Below, in pieces: positions 10,246-18,551 of a stretch of 58,941 nt of DNA; the stretch's first letter is position 1; every line of letters begins with the position of its first letter. Under the pieces are notes generated by a model. That model worked only from the letters and a program-made list of their open reading frames with translations. It did no database searches and was not told where the DNA came from. Origin of the DNA: Candidatus Peregrinibacteria bacterium (GTDB taxonomy: Bacteria; Patescibacteriota; Gracilibacteria; UBA1369; JABINC01); the NCBI GenBank assembly GCA_018697675.1, contig JABINC010000018.1, positions 1 through 58,941 of the forward strand, written 5' to 3'. A program made the translations under genes and the position numbers.

Positions 10246-10575
10246 CTATGCCGATCTTATCTTTTCTATCCGACCATCTGTCATTATCATATAAAAACTT
10301 CCTTCGGGATCAAAGAATTTTGCATCAAATCCTGCTACCTCCGCTATCGCTCTTATTTGCTCTGCCTGGCCAACCCTATACTCCTCCGGTTCACTAGCAG
10401 GTTCGCCATCATCGCACAAGCGGGTCAAGCGAAACCGTGTCGTTCTTGTTATAAGTGCGAAAATTTCTGGTGGAGGTGCAAAATGTGAAAATGCTTCAAC
10501 TGTGCGTGTTTCAACTACATTACCTTCATCGCCTATAATTTCTAACCTGCGTGGCCTTCTTAACTCTCCTGACAT
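10246..10575 (-). CDS. Orphan protein, 109 aa
   Basis: No family is recognised. The start is basic (MSGELRRPRRLEII), the middle contains FRLTRLCDDGEP, and the C-terminal half reads like alternating helix and strand (EQIRAIAEVAGFDAKFF, SFYMIMTDGRIEKI). There is no signal peptide or membrane helix. Its interest lies upstream: a clear promoter at 10611-10638 and, beyond the -35 box, the dense cluster of palindromes at 10645-10806. Confidence 0.65.
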   Translation of the reverse strand: MSGELRRPRRLEIIGDEGNVVETRTVEAFSHFAPPPEIFALITRTTRFRLTRLCDDGEPASEPEEYRVGQAEQIRAIAEVAGFDAKFFDPEGSFYMIMTDGRIEKIRSA

Positions 10576-10610
10576 AACTCTGAAATTTTAATTTTTACTT
10601 GAGAGGGTGA

Positions 10611-10638
10611 ATTTTAACATTGTTTGAGTATATTGCAA
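10611..10638 (-). promoter_or_regulatory. Predicted promoter of the 109-aa orphan gene
   Basis: On the minus strand, -35 TTGCAA (10638-10633) and -10 TAAAAT (10616-10611) are 16 nt apart. The expected start near 10604 gives a leader of about 29 nt. The palindrome cluster begins 7 bp upstream of the -35 box. Confidence 0.65.
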
Positions 10639-10644
10639 ATTGAA

Positions 10645-10806
10645 TGTGCACGTGCACACGTTTCGTACGTTTTTTTGTACGAAATGTACTCTCGACGGTC
10701 GAAATTGCACAAAATCTTGTACAAAAGTTACTCCCGGGAGTAAAATTCCATGCGTTTTAGACAACTTGTCGAAAAATGCTAGGACTCTAATCTGTGCGTG
10801 CGCACA
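10645..10806. repeat. Cluster of six different short palindromes
   Basis: Six inverted repeats with unrelated sequences are packed into 162 bp of non-coding DNA. They are: TGTGCACGTGCACA (10645-10658, perfect); TTTCGTAC/GTACGAAA around an 8-nt loop (10661-10684, extendable to 11 pairs); TCGAC-G-GTCGA (10692-10702); TTACTCCCGGGAGTAA (10728-10743, perfect); GACAA-C-TTGTC (10760-10770, with TTTT/AAAA outside a mismatch); and TGTGCG-TG-CGCACA (10793-10806). A short TTGTACAA (10717-10724) also lies in this stretch. This is the only content seen between the genes ending at 10575 and 10856, apart from the promoter. Confidence 0.8.
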
Positions 10807-10855
10807 AATCAGAATTCGATTATTTGGATATATTGCCTATATTTGACTACATTGC

Positions 10856-11902
10856 TTATTTAGGCATATTGCTAAAGAAGCGAGTCATTGAATTAATCTG
10901 GCGTGTTTTTTGGATGTGATGGCGTTTCTTTAGGGCTCGTGGAAGAGCTCTTAGGAATTTAAATAGAGAAATTAGGGTCGTTGGCTCTCTCAGGACTATG
11001 TATCCGAGAGTAAGAATTTCTTTCCAAATTATTATTGGTAGAGATTTCAGAATATCTAGTGGCGTTTCATTTTTGACCTGCATTAATCTCTGATTTTTGT
11101 AGGAAAGTTTTTTTGCAAATGGAGAGATGTGAGATCTGTGCTTCATAACCTCTTTATTGGTGTATCTTTTGAGCACCGCAGTGCCCCTTTTGTGGTAGGC
11201 GATTGCTCCGGGCTCATAAACACATTTCCAACCGCGTAGATTTAGTCGCCATGAGATATCGATGTCCTCTTTGTACATAAAAAAATCTGAATCCCAAACT
11301 TCATACCTTGAGTTTTTCGTTTTCTTTTTTGAGGATTTGAAAGTTGGCAGTTCTATATCTTTGAGAGCCGCTCTTCTATAAAGAGCGATACAGCCCGACA
11401 CGCCAAAAACTTCTTCTCTTTTTTCAAACTGTCCTTCATCGGAGACTCCCTGCCCTCTATCTACAACTCGCCTGTTGCGGAATGCGAGTAGGCCCGTTGT
11501 GTCGATGATTGGCTGGGAGTCTGAATCTTGTGTCGCCTTCAAAATCTTCCCGGTAATTGCTCCGATTTTTGGATCGGATTCGAGTACCTTTATTAAGGTG
11601 TCAAAATAATCTTTTTCATAAGTTGTGTCTGGATTCACGATTGCAATGTATTCACCTTTTGTTTCGTAGAAACCTTTGTTTGAGCCGCCGCAGTAGCCCG
11701 TATTCTGGTTCCTAATTATGCGAACTTCAGGAAAGTTTTTTTCAACAAGCTCAACCGATCCATCCTTGGAATCTTGATCAATCATCACTATTTCATAATT
11801 TTTATACGCCAAGTTCTGGAGAGAACTTAGGCATTCCTTCAAAAAACCCTTTTCATTATGGGTAATTACTATAATTGAGAGTTTTGGCACATGTTCTGCC
11901 AT
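10856..11902 (-). CDS. GT2 family glycosyltransferase (rhamnosyltransferase-like)
   Basis: A 348-residue GT-A fold transferase. LSIIVITHNEKGFLKECLSSL opens the domain in the usual way (residues 8 on). IDQDSKDGS supplies the nucleotide-binding Asp, VNPDTTYEKDYF the DxD-equivalent (NPD), and FFMYKEDIDISWRLNLRGWK the catalytic ED motif plus the R-x-R-G-W/Y pattern of rhamnosyltransferase-like GT2 proteins. The C-terminal 70 residues form one or two amphipathic or membrane-associated helices (IIIWKEILTLGYIVL). It acts in the cytosol on a lipid-linked acceptor. It is upstream of the 109-aa orphan on the same strand but separated by the palindrome cluster. Confidence 0.9.
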   Translation of the reverse strand: MAEHVPKLSIIVITHNEKGFLKECLSSLQNLAYKNYEIVMIDQDSKDGSVELVEKNFPEVRIIRNQNTGYCGGSNKGFYETKGEYIAIVNPDTTYEKDYFDTLIKVLESDPKIGAITGKILKATQDSDSQPIIDTTGLLAFRNRRVVDRGQGVSDEGQFEKREEVFGVSGCIALYRRAALKDIELPTFKSSKKKTKNSRYEVWDSDFFMYKEDIDISWRLNLRGWKCVYEPGAIAYHKRGTAVLKRYTNKEVMKHRSHISPFAKKLSYKNQRLMQVKNETPLDILKSLPIIIWKEILTLGYIVLREPTTLISLFKFLRALPRALKKRHHIQKTRQINSMTRFFSNMPK

Positions 11903-11958
11903 AGATTTTTTCGTATTTAATACGCCGGCATCTTACAGAAAACACTACCAAGGTGCAA

Positions 11959-13179
11959 TTATAACTCAGGGGAATTTTGTTCCGAAATCACAACAACCTC
12001 TGCTGGCAGACCTGTCGCAGTTGTGTTGATTGGATTCGTTCCGTCTTCTAAAGGCCCTAATCTTTCTAAAAGGCCATTGTTGAATTGCATCCATGCATTA
12101 GCTATGAATCCTTCATCATGAGGATGAGTATCGTAACCTTCTACAGTTCCACTAATATTCCATGCTGCACATGCACCATTTCCATTGAACATAAGATCTG
12201 AGATTATCTCGTCGTCGTCAGGCTCTCCTGCTCCTTGAGCATTCACTATTAGGCTTTCACCCGGCGCTAGATCTACTGAAACAGATCCACTTGGACCATC
12301 CTCCCTATAATCAACTAGGGTAGGATTCCCATCAGCATCGATGTGCATCCCATAACTCGGATAGGCTCCACTTGAACCTTCTGTTAGCTCTCCCAAACAA
12401 TTCTCAGTTTCTGGAGTGGTATCATCATCGTCTGGTGAAGCGTCGTCATCGTCTGGGGAAGCGTCGTCATCGTCTGGGGAAGCGTCGTCATCATTCGCGG
12501 CATCGTCGTCATCTGGCGAATCTGTAGCATCATCGTCATCAGCTTCTACTTCTTCGCTGCCGAGTTCTGTTCTGTCTCCTCGGAAACCTACATGAACTCT
12601 CAATACAACTTCTGAACCTGGGTCATGAGTTAAGTCAAATACGCTTGCTCCATCTGGCAGACCTGCTGAAATCCAACCATGCGAATCTGCAAACCAATCC
12701 TCTACATCAAGTTCTTCTGCTTCTGCACAAGCTTGTGGAGCATTTTCTCCAGCCCTAACCCGATCACATTCCGCTACAAATAAATGAGTTGATAAATTTT
12801 GTCCATGAGCCCTATCTTGCAATCCTACTGCTACAAATTGCCCATCTCCTTCTTCTAACCCAAAAGGCTCTGCTATAACCTCAACAAGTGCATCTCTACC
12901 GGCATCAACAGTAAGTCTCACAACTTCTATAACTGTCCCATCATCCATTTCCACATCTTCAGTTCGAACACTCGGTGCTGCACTGGTTTTTTCTTTACAG
13001 GTAAGAGTTTTGTCTTCTTTTGGATCCGTGCAAGTCACAACCGTCATAGACTCTGGATCAACTCCAACTATTTGAATTGTCGGAGTAGGCGGCGGTGCAC
13101 AAGCTGTTAGTTTACCTGCAGCTGCAAGTGACAATCCAACTTTTGCTCCTGTCTCTAAGGCCTTTCTTAATCTACCCAT
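11959..13179 (-). CDS. Predicted lipoprotein with Asp-rich tandem repeats
   Basis: A 406-residue exported protein. A short signal peptide ends in the lipobox LTAC, so Cys27 would be lipidated. The N-terminal domain (about residues 30-205) has no recognised family and contains several Cys. A low-complexity linker follows (about residues 215-255), built of seven-residue SPDDDDA units that resemble calcium-binding or spacer Asp-rich regions of other bacterial surface proteins. The C-terminal domain (about residues 258-406) looks beta-rich, with two Cys. It has its own near-consensus promoter. Function is unknown, but surface location is well supported. Confidence 0.8.
   Translation of the reverse strand: MGRLRKALETGAKVGLSLAAAGKLTACAPPPTPTIQIVGVDPESMTVVTCTDPKEDKTLTCKEKTSAAPSVRTEDVEMDDGTVIEVVRLTVDAGRDALVEVIAEPFGLEEGDGQFVAVGLQDRAHGQNLSTHLFVAECDRVRAGENAPQACAEAEELDVEDWFADSHGWISAGLPDGASVFDLTHDPGSEVVLRVHVGFRGDRTELGSEEVEADDDDATDSPDDDDAANDDDASPDDDDASPDDDDASPDDDDTTPETENCLGELTEGSSGAYPSYGMHIDADGNPTLVDYREDGPSGSVSVDLAPGESLIVNAQGAGEPDDDEIISDLMFNGNGACAAWNISGTVEGYDTHPHDEGFIANAWMQFNNGLLERLGPLEDGTNPINTTATGLPAEVVVISEQNSPEL
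12425..12508 (-). repeat. 21-bp tandem repeats coding for SPDDDDA units
   Basis: Three 21-bp units (12425-12445, 12446-12466, 12467-12487) differ at a single base. A degenerate fourth unit reaches 12508. Each encodes seven residues, so copy-number changes keep the frame. The linker of the lipoprotein could thus lengthen or shorten by slippage. Confidence 0.85.
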
Positions 13180-13212
13180 AATATTTATGTTATTTAAATT
13201 TTTGAAGGAGTG

Positions 13213-13242
13213 ATTTTACGTCTTTTTGGGGTGGTTTGTCAA
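13213..13242 (-). promoter_or_regulatory. Predicted promoter of the lipoprotein gene
   Basis: On the minus strand, a consensus -35 TTGACA (13242-13237) and -10 TAAAAT (13218-13213) are 18 nt apart. The expected start near 13206 leaves a leader of about 27 nt before the ATG at 13179. Confidence 0.75.
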
Positions 13243-13339
13243 GGCTTTTGAATGAATGGGTTTTTATATTCCCTTTTAAAGGTGAAACGATTAGAGTGTC
13301 CACGCGTTTTAAAGTGCTAGATGTAAAAATTTGATATCT

Positions 13340-14296
13340 ATGAAGACTGTATTGATAACTGGAGCAGCTGGGTTTATAGGAAGTCATTTGGCGGAGCGGC
13401 TGCTGAATGAAGGTCATGTTGTAATTGGAGTGGATAATTTTGTAACTGGGTCGAAAGGAAATGTTGAAAGGCTTGGTGAATTAGGCATGGGTGAATTTGA
13501 GTTTTTTGAAATGAATGTAATTGATGGAGGCGTTATTGAAAAGTTTTCGAACATGAACATTGATGAAATCTATCATTTAGCGTGTCCTGCGTCTCCGAAG
13601 GATTTTAAAAATCTTGGAGTGGAGATTTTGGAAGTGTGTGCGCTTGGTGGGAAAAATATTCTTGAAATTGCGAAAAGAACTGGAGCGAAGTTTCTTTATA
13701 CTTCGACTTCGGAAGTTTATGGAGATCCGCTGGAGCACCCTCAATGCGAGAATTATTTTGGGAATGTGAATACTCTAGGGCCGCGGAGCTGTTATGATGA
13801 GGGAAAAAGGTTTTTGGAAAGTTATATTATGAATTTTTCCGAGAAGCATGGTGTGGACTTTAGGATTGCGCGAGTTTTCAACACTTATGGGCCGCATATG
13901 AGAAAAGACGATGGAAGAGTTATTCCGAATTTCATAGAACAATTTTTAAATGGAGAATCTGTTACAATTTATGGTAATGGCACTCAGACCAGGTCATTTT
14001 GTTATGTTGGAGATTTAGTGGATGGACTTATTAAGTTGATGGGACATGATGGATTTGGAGACAGCGCGCGAGATAGAGTTTTCAATATTGGAAATCCTCA
14101 TGAAATTACAATTAATGAATTGGCGGAAACTTTGGCGAAAGTGATGGACAAGGATTTGAATGTGGAGTACAAGGAGCTACCAAAAGATGACCCTCTGCAG
14201 CGTTGTCCAGATATTTCTAGGGCAAAAGAGATGTTGGGATTTGAACCGAAGATAACTTTAGAAGAAGGACTCAGGTGGACATGTGAGATGTGGTAA
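13340..14296 (+). CDS. UDP-glucuronate decarboxylase-like extended SDR
   Basis: A 318-residue extended short-chain dehydrogenase that resembles UDP-glucuronate decarboxylase (UDP-xylose synthase). The NAD site is TGAAGFIGSHLAERLL at the N terminus. The family-typical block HLACPASPKDF lies near residue 80. TSTSEVYGDPLEHPQ, the catalytic SCYDEGKRFLE (YxxxK), ARVFNTYGPHMRKDDGRVIPNF and GNGTQTRSFCYVGDLVDGL follow. A TTG at 13331 opens the frame, but the ATG at 13340 fits the family start. It lies 45 nt before UDP-glucose dehydrogenase, so the pair would turn UDP-glucose into UDP-xylose. A different UDP-sugar epimerase or decarboxylase role is possible. Confidence 0.85.
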   Translation: MKTVLITGAAGFIGSHLAERLLNEGHVVIGVDNFVTGSKGNVERLGELGMGEFEFFEMNVIDGGVIEKFSNMNIDEIYHLACPASPKDFKNLGVEILEVCALGGKNILEIAKRTGAKFLYTSTSEVYGDPLEHPQCENYFGNVNTLGPRSCYDEGKRFLESYIMNFSEKHGVDFRIARVFNTYGPHMRKDDGRVIPNFIEQFLNGESVTIYGNGTQTRSFCYVGDLVDGLIKLMGHDGFGDSARDRVFNIGNPHEITINELAETLAKVMDKDLNVEYKELPKDDPLQRCPDISRAKEMLGFEPKITLEEGLRWTCEMW

Positions 14297-14341
14297 AGGT
14301 GGTGGTGTACTTGTAAAGTTAATGTGATTTTTAAGAAAAAT

Positions 14342-15724
14342 ATGACACATAAAATTACAATTGTAGGGACTGGGTATATCGGACTAACTGCCGGAGTGTG
14401 TCTGGCGAATGCGGGAAATAGGGTGACGTGTCTGGATATAAATGAAGAGAAAATCGAAATGCTGAAGGCTGGAGGATGTCCTATTTTTGAACCTGGACTC
14501 AAGGAGCTTCTTGAAAAAAATCTTTCTCATCTGCATTTCACAACTGATTATGAAGAGGCTTTGAAAGATGCGGAAATTGCTTTTATAGCGGTGACCACAC
14601 CGTCTGCGCCGAATGGTGAAGCAAATATAAATTATGTTAAATCTGCGGCGACTTCGATCGGGAAGGCGATGCAAGGAGATCTAATAGTGGTCAATCGGAG
14701 CACTGTGCCGGTTGGGACTGGGCACAAAGTTGAGAAAATTATTCAAAAGGAAACCGGACATAAAGTTTCTGTGATTTCATGCCCTGAATTCCTCCGCGAA
14801 GGATCTGCGATTTATGATTTCATGAATCCTGACAGAGTTGTTATCGGTGCAGATGATGAACACAAGTCTGCCGTAGAACTTTTGCAAGAAATTTATAATG
14901 GAGTTACAAAAAACGATCCCCAGTTTGTAATCACAGATCTGCGGAGCGCTGAGATGATAAAGTACGCTTCGAATTCTTTTCTCGCCACTCAGATTTCATA
15001 CATAAATGATCTGGCAAAATTATGTGAAGAGGTGGATGTTGATGTGACAGAGGTAGCTAGAGGGATGAGACTGGATAAGAGAATTGGCGAACGCGCTTTT
15101 CTCGATGCTGGACTCGGATATGGAGGCTCTTGTTTTCCAAAAGATGTGCGTGCACTCGTGGCACTTGGCAAAAAAAGAGGGAATCGATTAACCCTCCTTG
15201 AGAAAGTTGGCAAATTAAATGACCAACTAATTGAGAGAGGTTTTTCTAAAATTAAAAAATTGCTTCGAGCTAGCGACATCAGCTTGAGCGAGGCGAGAAT
15301 CACAATTCTAGGACTTAGTTTCAAACCAAATACTGATGATATTCGCGAATCACAATCTGTGCACCTTATCGATTTTCTTCTTCAAAAAGGGGCGGAGGAT
15401 ATCAGAGCTATTGACCCAATAGTTGACTGGGAGCGTGAAATTGAGAGAGGAATTATGTTGCCAAAAAGAATCAGGAAAAATAAGAAAGAACTTGAAAAAA
15501 TACGAAAAATAAATGGAGGAGACATCTTGGAATCAATCGAAAAAGCCGTCAAAGATTCAGATATTATTGTACTTGCTACCGAATGGAATGATTTCAGAAA
15601 TTTGGATTTTGCAAAGCTCGGGAAATCCATGCGAAACAAGTGTTTTGTAGACCTTCGAAATGTTTATTCTAAATCAGAAGTTGAAGGATTCGGATTCAAG
15701 GTCGAGAATGTTGGCCGGAGATAA
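14342..15724 (+). CDS. ugd: UDP-glucose 6-dehydrogenase
   Basis: A 460-residue NAD-dependent enzyme that oxidises UDP-glucose twice to UDP-glucuronate. The N-terminal Rossmann domain has VGTGYIGLTAGVCLANAG. STVPVGTGHKV, CPEFLREGSAIYDFMNPDRVVIG and the catalytic-Cys segment GYGGSCFPKDVRAL follow. The C-terminal domain has GLSFKPNTDDIRESQS. A GTG at 14324 would add six residues; the ATG at 14342 fits the conserved start better. It works with the adjacent decarboxylase. A second, distantly related nucleotide-sugar dehydrogenase sits at 44812-46086. Confidence 0.93.
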   Translation: MTHKITIVGTGYIGLTAGVCLANAGNRVTCLDINEEKIEMLKAGGCPIFEPGLKELLEKNLSHLHFTTDYEEALKDAEIAFIAVTTPSAPNGEANINYVKSAATSIGKAMQGDLIVVNRSTVPVGTGHKVEKIIQKETGHKVSVISCPEFLREGSAIYDFMNPDRVVIGADDEHKSAVELLQEIYNGVTKNDPQFVITDLRSAEMIKYASNSFLATQISYINDLAKLCEEVDVDVTEVARGMRLDKRIGERAFLDAGLGYGGSCFPKDVRALVALGKKRGNRLTLLEKVGKLNDQLIERGFSKIKKLLRASDISLSEARITILGLSFKPNTDDIRESQSVHLIDFLLQKGAEDIRAIDPIVDWEREIERGIMLPKRIRKNKKELEKIRKINGGDILESIEKAVKDSDIIVLATEWNDFRNLDFAKLGKSMRNKCFVDLRNVYSKSEVEGFGFKVENVGRR

Positions 15725-15731
15725 AAAGGGG

Positions 15732-15759
15732 TTGTCAAGTTTCGGAAAGACTGTATAAT
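15732..15759 (+). promoter_or_regulatory. Predicted promoter of the HD-domain gene
   Basis: A -35 TTGTCA (15732-15737) and a perfect -10 TATAAT (15754-15759) are 16 nt apart. The start would be near 15766, only about 15 nt from the ATG at 15781. It begins 8 nt after the ugd stop codon. Confidence 0.75.
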
Positions 15760-15780
15760 AGCAGCTCTTAACTTAAAGAT

Positions 15781-16689
15781 ATGGATGCTGTTTGTTTCGA
15801 TAAATACGAAGATGCACTAAGAGATATCAGTCCCAATGCGGTAAATATTGTCTCCCCAGAATTACGCCAGGCTATCCTTGATGCCGATGGGGTGAAAGAC
15901 GAAGGGCATTTAGTAATGGATGATAGGAAACTTGATGATCTGATTGAGCTTAACCTCAAATGGATGTCAGACCTCTACGATGACCCCGCTCATCCGTATC
16001 ACAACATACCTCACACTAGAGAGGTTGTTGAGAATACCAAGAAATTACTCGCTTTATATGAAGATGAAGATGGGAATCCACTTCCTAAACATATCAGTCA
16101 AGTTGTGATACTTGCCGCTTTATTCCATGATTTAGAACATTGTGGGAAAACGATAAAACAAGCCGAAAGTGGACTTAGTAATGAACAGCATGCCGTCTTA
16201 ACTGCCGATGGGATATTAGAAGCTTATGGCTTTTCTGTTTGGCAAAGAGTTCTTTTCCAAGGACTTATTATTGGAACTAGTTTTGATGATAGAACGAATG
16301 AAGAATTACCTGAAGGAATGAGGCCATCAGATAAACCAAAACCAGAAACACGTCTTGAAGAAATAGTTGCTATAGCGGATTTGGCCGCCGGAGCTCTATC
16401 GGAAGACTTAGAAGAATTCATGGGTAAAACTGCTGCTGTATTTGCAGAAAAAGACAATTCGAAGAAGCCAACTAGTGTTCAGGATTGGCTAAATAAAATG
16501 TGTGGATTCTGGGGTTACCTTCGAAGTCGTTTCACTCCTGAGGCAGAGCAAGTCTGGGGAGGAATTGCAGATACTAGAGGAGCTGTGCTTACACTTCTAA
16601 AAGATGATGAAGGGGCTAGGAAAGCTCCTGAGCATGCTGAATTCATGCGACTTGTTCATGAAAAGATTGTGCCAGTGTTGGCAGCTTAA
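15781..16689 (+). CDS. HD-domain phosphohydrolase with cyclic-nucleotide-PDE-like signature
   Basis: A 302-residue cytosolic protein with an HD metal site. PYHNIPHTREVV (H78) resembles the YHN-x-x-H-x-x-DV motif of class I cyclic nucleotide phosphodiesterases. LAALFHDLEHCGKT (H116, D117, H120) resembles their AA-x-x-HD-x-x-H-x-G motif. A later Asp is offered by IAIADLAAGALSED-like text near residue 200 (VAIADLAAG). The first 50 residues and the C-terminal 80 do not match a known domain. The gene has its own promoter and no partner gene, so the substrate is open: cyclic nucleotide, nucleotide or another phosphate ester. Confidence 0.75.
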   Translation: MDAVCFDKYEDALRDISPNAVNIVSPELRQAILDADGVKDEGHLVMDDRKLDDLIELNLKWMSDLYDDPAHPYHNIPHTREVVENTKKLLALYEDEDGNPLPKHISQVVILAALFHDLEHCGKTIKQAESGLSNEQHAVLTADGILEAYGFSVWQRVLFQGLIIGTSFDDRTNEELPEGMRPSDKPKPETRLEEIVAIADLAAGALSEDLEEFMGKTAAVFAEKDNSKKPTSVQDWLNKMCGFWGYLRSRFTPEAEQVWGGIADTRGAVLTLLKDDEGARKAPEHAEFMRLVHEKIVPVLAA

Positions 16690-16732
16690 GGCCGGGCCGG
16701 GCATTGGTTATTTGTTGGGCTCTTGCCAAAAC

Positions 16733-16761
16733 GTCACCCGATAACTAGAATCAGGGCGATT
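16733..16761 (+). promoter_or_regulatory. Predicted promoter of the AftB-like gene
   Basis: A -35 TTGCCA (16733-16738) and a -10 TAGAAT (16756-16761) are 17 nt apart. The expected leader is about 17 nt, ending in the AT-rich TTTAATTTTAAAAAT just before the TTG start at 16785. Confidence 0.55.
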
Positions 16762-16784
16762 TTTATATATTTAATTTTAAAAAT

Positions 16785-18548
16785 TTGGCAGCAAAAACTA
16801 AAGAAAATACCACCAAAGGACTTTTTAGTACTCTCGAGAATAAGTTAATCCTGATTTTGCTTTTTGCAGTATTTACGTATGTACTTGTGAAGACTGCATG
16901 GGTGTCTGATGATGCATATGTCACTTTTCGAGTGCTTGATAATTTCGTGAATGGATATGGGCTCCGGTGGAATGTTATGGAGCGTGTACAGGCTTTCACT
17001 CATCCGCTTTGGCTGTTTCTACTTGTGCCTTTTTATCTGTTTACAAGTGAGATATTTTTTACGAGTATTTTTGTTTCGATGGGACTTTCCTTGCTTGCAC
17101 TTTTTGTTTTAACAAATAAGATCTCTAGTTCTATGAAGGGAGCTGTGATAGCCGCATTGCCCCTTATTCTTTCGAAAGCCTTTATAGATTATTCCACTTC
17201 TGGACTTGAGAATGCTCTGACTCATGTGATTTTAGTATGGTTTTCTTATCTGTTTTTGACGAAGAAAATGTCACTCAAAATATTTGGACTTATGACATTG
17301 GCAACATTCCTTGGAGTACTAAATAGAATGGATATTCTTTTACTTTTTGCACCTGCGCTAATTTGGGGAGGGTTAGAATTAAGAAAAGGAGATGAAAATG
17401 GCAAAAACACGGTGTCTTGGAAAAAGTTGATTGGCGTGGCAGCTCTTGGAGCTTCCCCTTTTATACTTTGGGAAATATTTTCGCTGATTTATTATGGCTT
17501 TCCGTTCCCAAATACAGCTTATGCGAAGCTCGGGGCTGGGGTGCCTACACTCGAACTAGTCCAGCAAGGATTTCTTTATATTATGAATTCTATAAATTGG
17601 GATCCGATAACTATGGTGACAATTACACTTGGAGCGCTGTTACCAATTTTGATGAAAAATAAAAAACTTATGATGCTATCCATAGGGGTGATGCTGTATC
17701 TGCTTTATGTTTTGAAAATCGGTGGAGGCTTCATGAGTGGTCGGTTCCTCACGGCCCCTCTGTTCGTTTCGGCTATAATTTTGAGCAGATTAATTAAGCC
17801 TTCCTTCAAAGCTATGCCAGCATTGCTTATTACAATATTGATACTCGGAATTATGCCTAGCCGCTCTCCAATACGAGCCACTGAAAGTTATACAGTGCCA
17901 AAAACTAAATCTGGCGTACTTTTTATTCCACCGAATGGAGTCGCTGATGAAAGGGGATACTATTTCCGAGAATCTGGCTTGATTCATGCTACTCGTGGGA
18001 CTGAGATGCCTACTTTTGAATGGGCAGAGGTTGGCAAGGAAATGCGACTTGAGGGTAAGGTTGCACTGATGACTGGAGCTATTGGGATGATAGGATATTT
18101 CGCAGGACCGAATGTTTTATTCATGGATTATCATGCTTTGAGTGACCCCCTCCTCGCACGCCTGCCAGCCATGACAGAAGATGATTATTGGCTTGCTGTT
18201 GCTGGAGAGCCCGGGTGGAGAATCGGGCATTTCCGTAGAAATTTTCCAAAAGGATATCCAGAGACATTGTTAAATAGCGTAAAGGAAAACTTGATCGAAA
18301 ATCAAGATATCAAACTTTATTATGATAAATTGCATTCAATTGTCGGAGGACCTATCTGGTCAGGTGAACGTTTTTCAAACATAATTGCAATGAATCTCGG
18401 TGAATATGATTACCTACTTGAGAGTTTCGATCCTGATGACACCGTTACTGCAGATTATTATGCGGATTTACTTAAAAACGAACGGGCTAATGTCTCTTAT
18501 AGCTCAAATCTTGAGAAAGAAGAGGTTGGTGAAGATAAGAAAGAGTAG
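16785..18548 (+). CDS. AftB-like GT-C membrane glycosyltransferase
   Basis: A 587-residue protein with about nine to ten hydrophobic segments in the first 370 residues and a C-terminal extracytoplasmic domain. The first loop has the pattern SDDAYVTFRVLDNF, G-Y-G-x-R-W-N and ERVQAFTHPLW. It follows the DD-x4-R-x3-N-x3-G-x-G-x3-N-x2-ERV-x-A-x-T-x3-W layout of mycobacterial arabinofuranosyltransferase AftB, with the GT-C catalytic DD. Such enzymes use polyprenyl-phosphate sugars outside the membrane. The start is a TTG: the family motif begins at residue 44 and the AT-rich leader fits. It converges with the operon encoding a matching lipid-linked pentose pathway. Donor specificity is inferred only. 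Confidence 0.75.
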   Translation: MAAKTKENTTKGLFSTLENKLILILLFAVFTYVLVKTAWVSDDAYVTFRVLDNFVNGYGLRWNVMERVQAFTHPLWLFLLVPFYLFTSEIFFTSIFVSMGLSLLALFVLTNKISSSMKGAVIAALPLILSKAFIDYSTSGLENALTHVILVWFSYLFLTKKMSLKIFGLMTLATFLGVLNRMDILLLFAPALIWGGLELRKGDENGKNTVSWKKLIGVAALGASPFILWEIFSLIYYGFPFPNTAYAKLGAGVPTLELVQQGFLYIMNSINWDPITMVTITLGALLPILMKNKKLMMLSIGVMLYLLYVLKIGGGFMSGRFLTAPLFVSAIILSRLIKPSFKAMPALLITILILGIMPSRSPIRATESYTVPKTKSGVLFIPPNGVADERGYYFRESGLIHATRGTEMPTFEWAEVGKEMRLEGKVALMTGAIGMIGYFAGPNVLFMDYHALSDPLLARLPAMTEDDYWLAVAGEPGWRIGHFRRNFPKGYPETLLNSVKENLIENQDIKLYYDKLHSIVGGPIWSGERFSNIIAMNLGEYDYLLESFDPDDTVTADYYADLLKNERANVSYSSNLEKEEVGEDKKE

Positions 18549-18551
18549 GCG

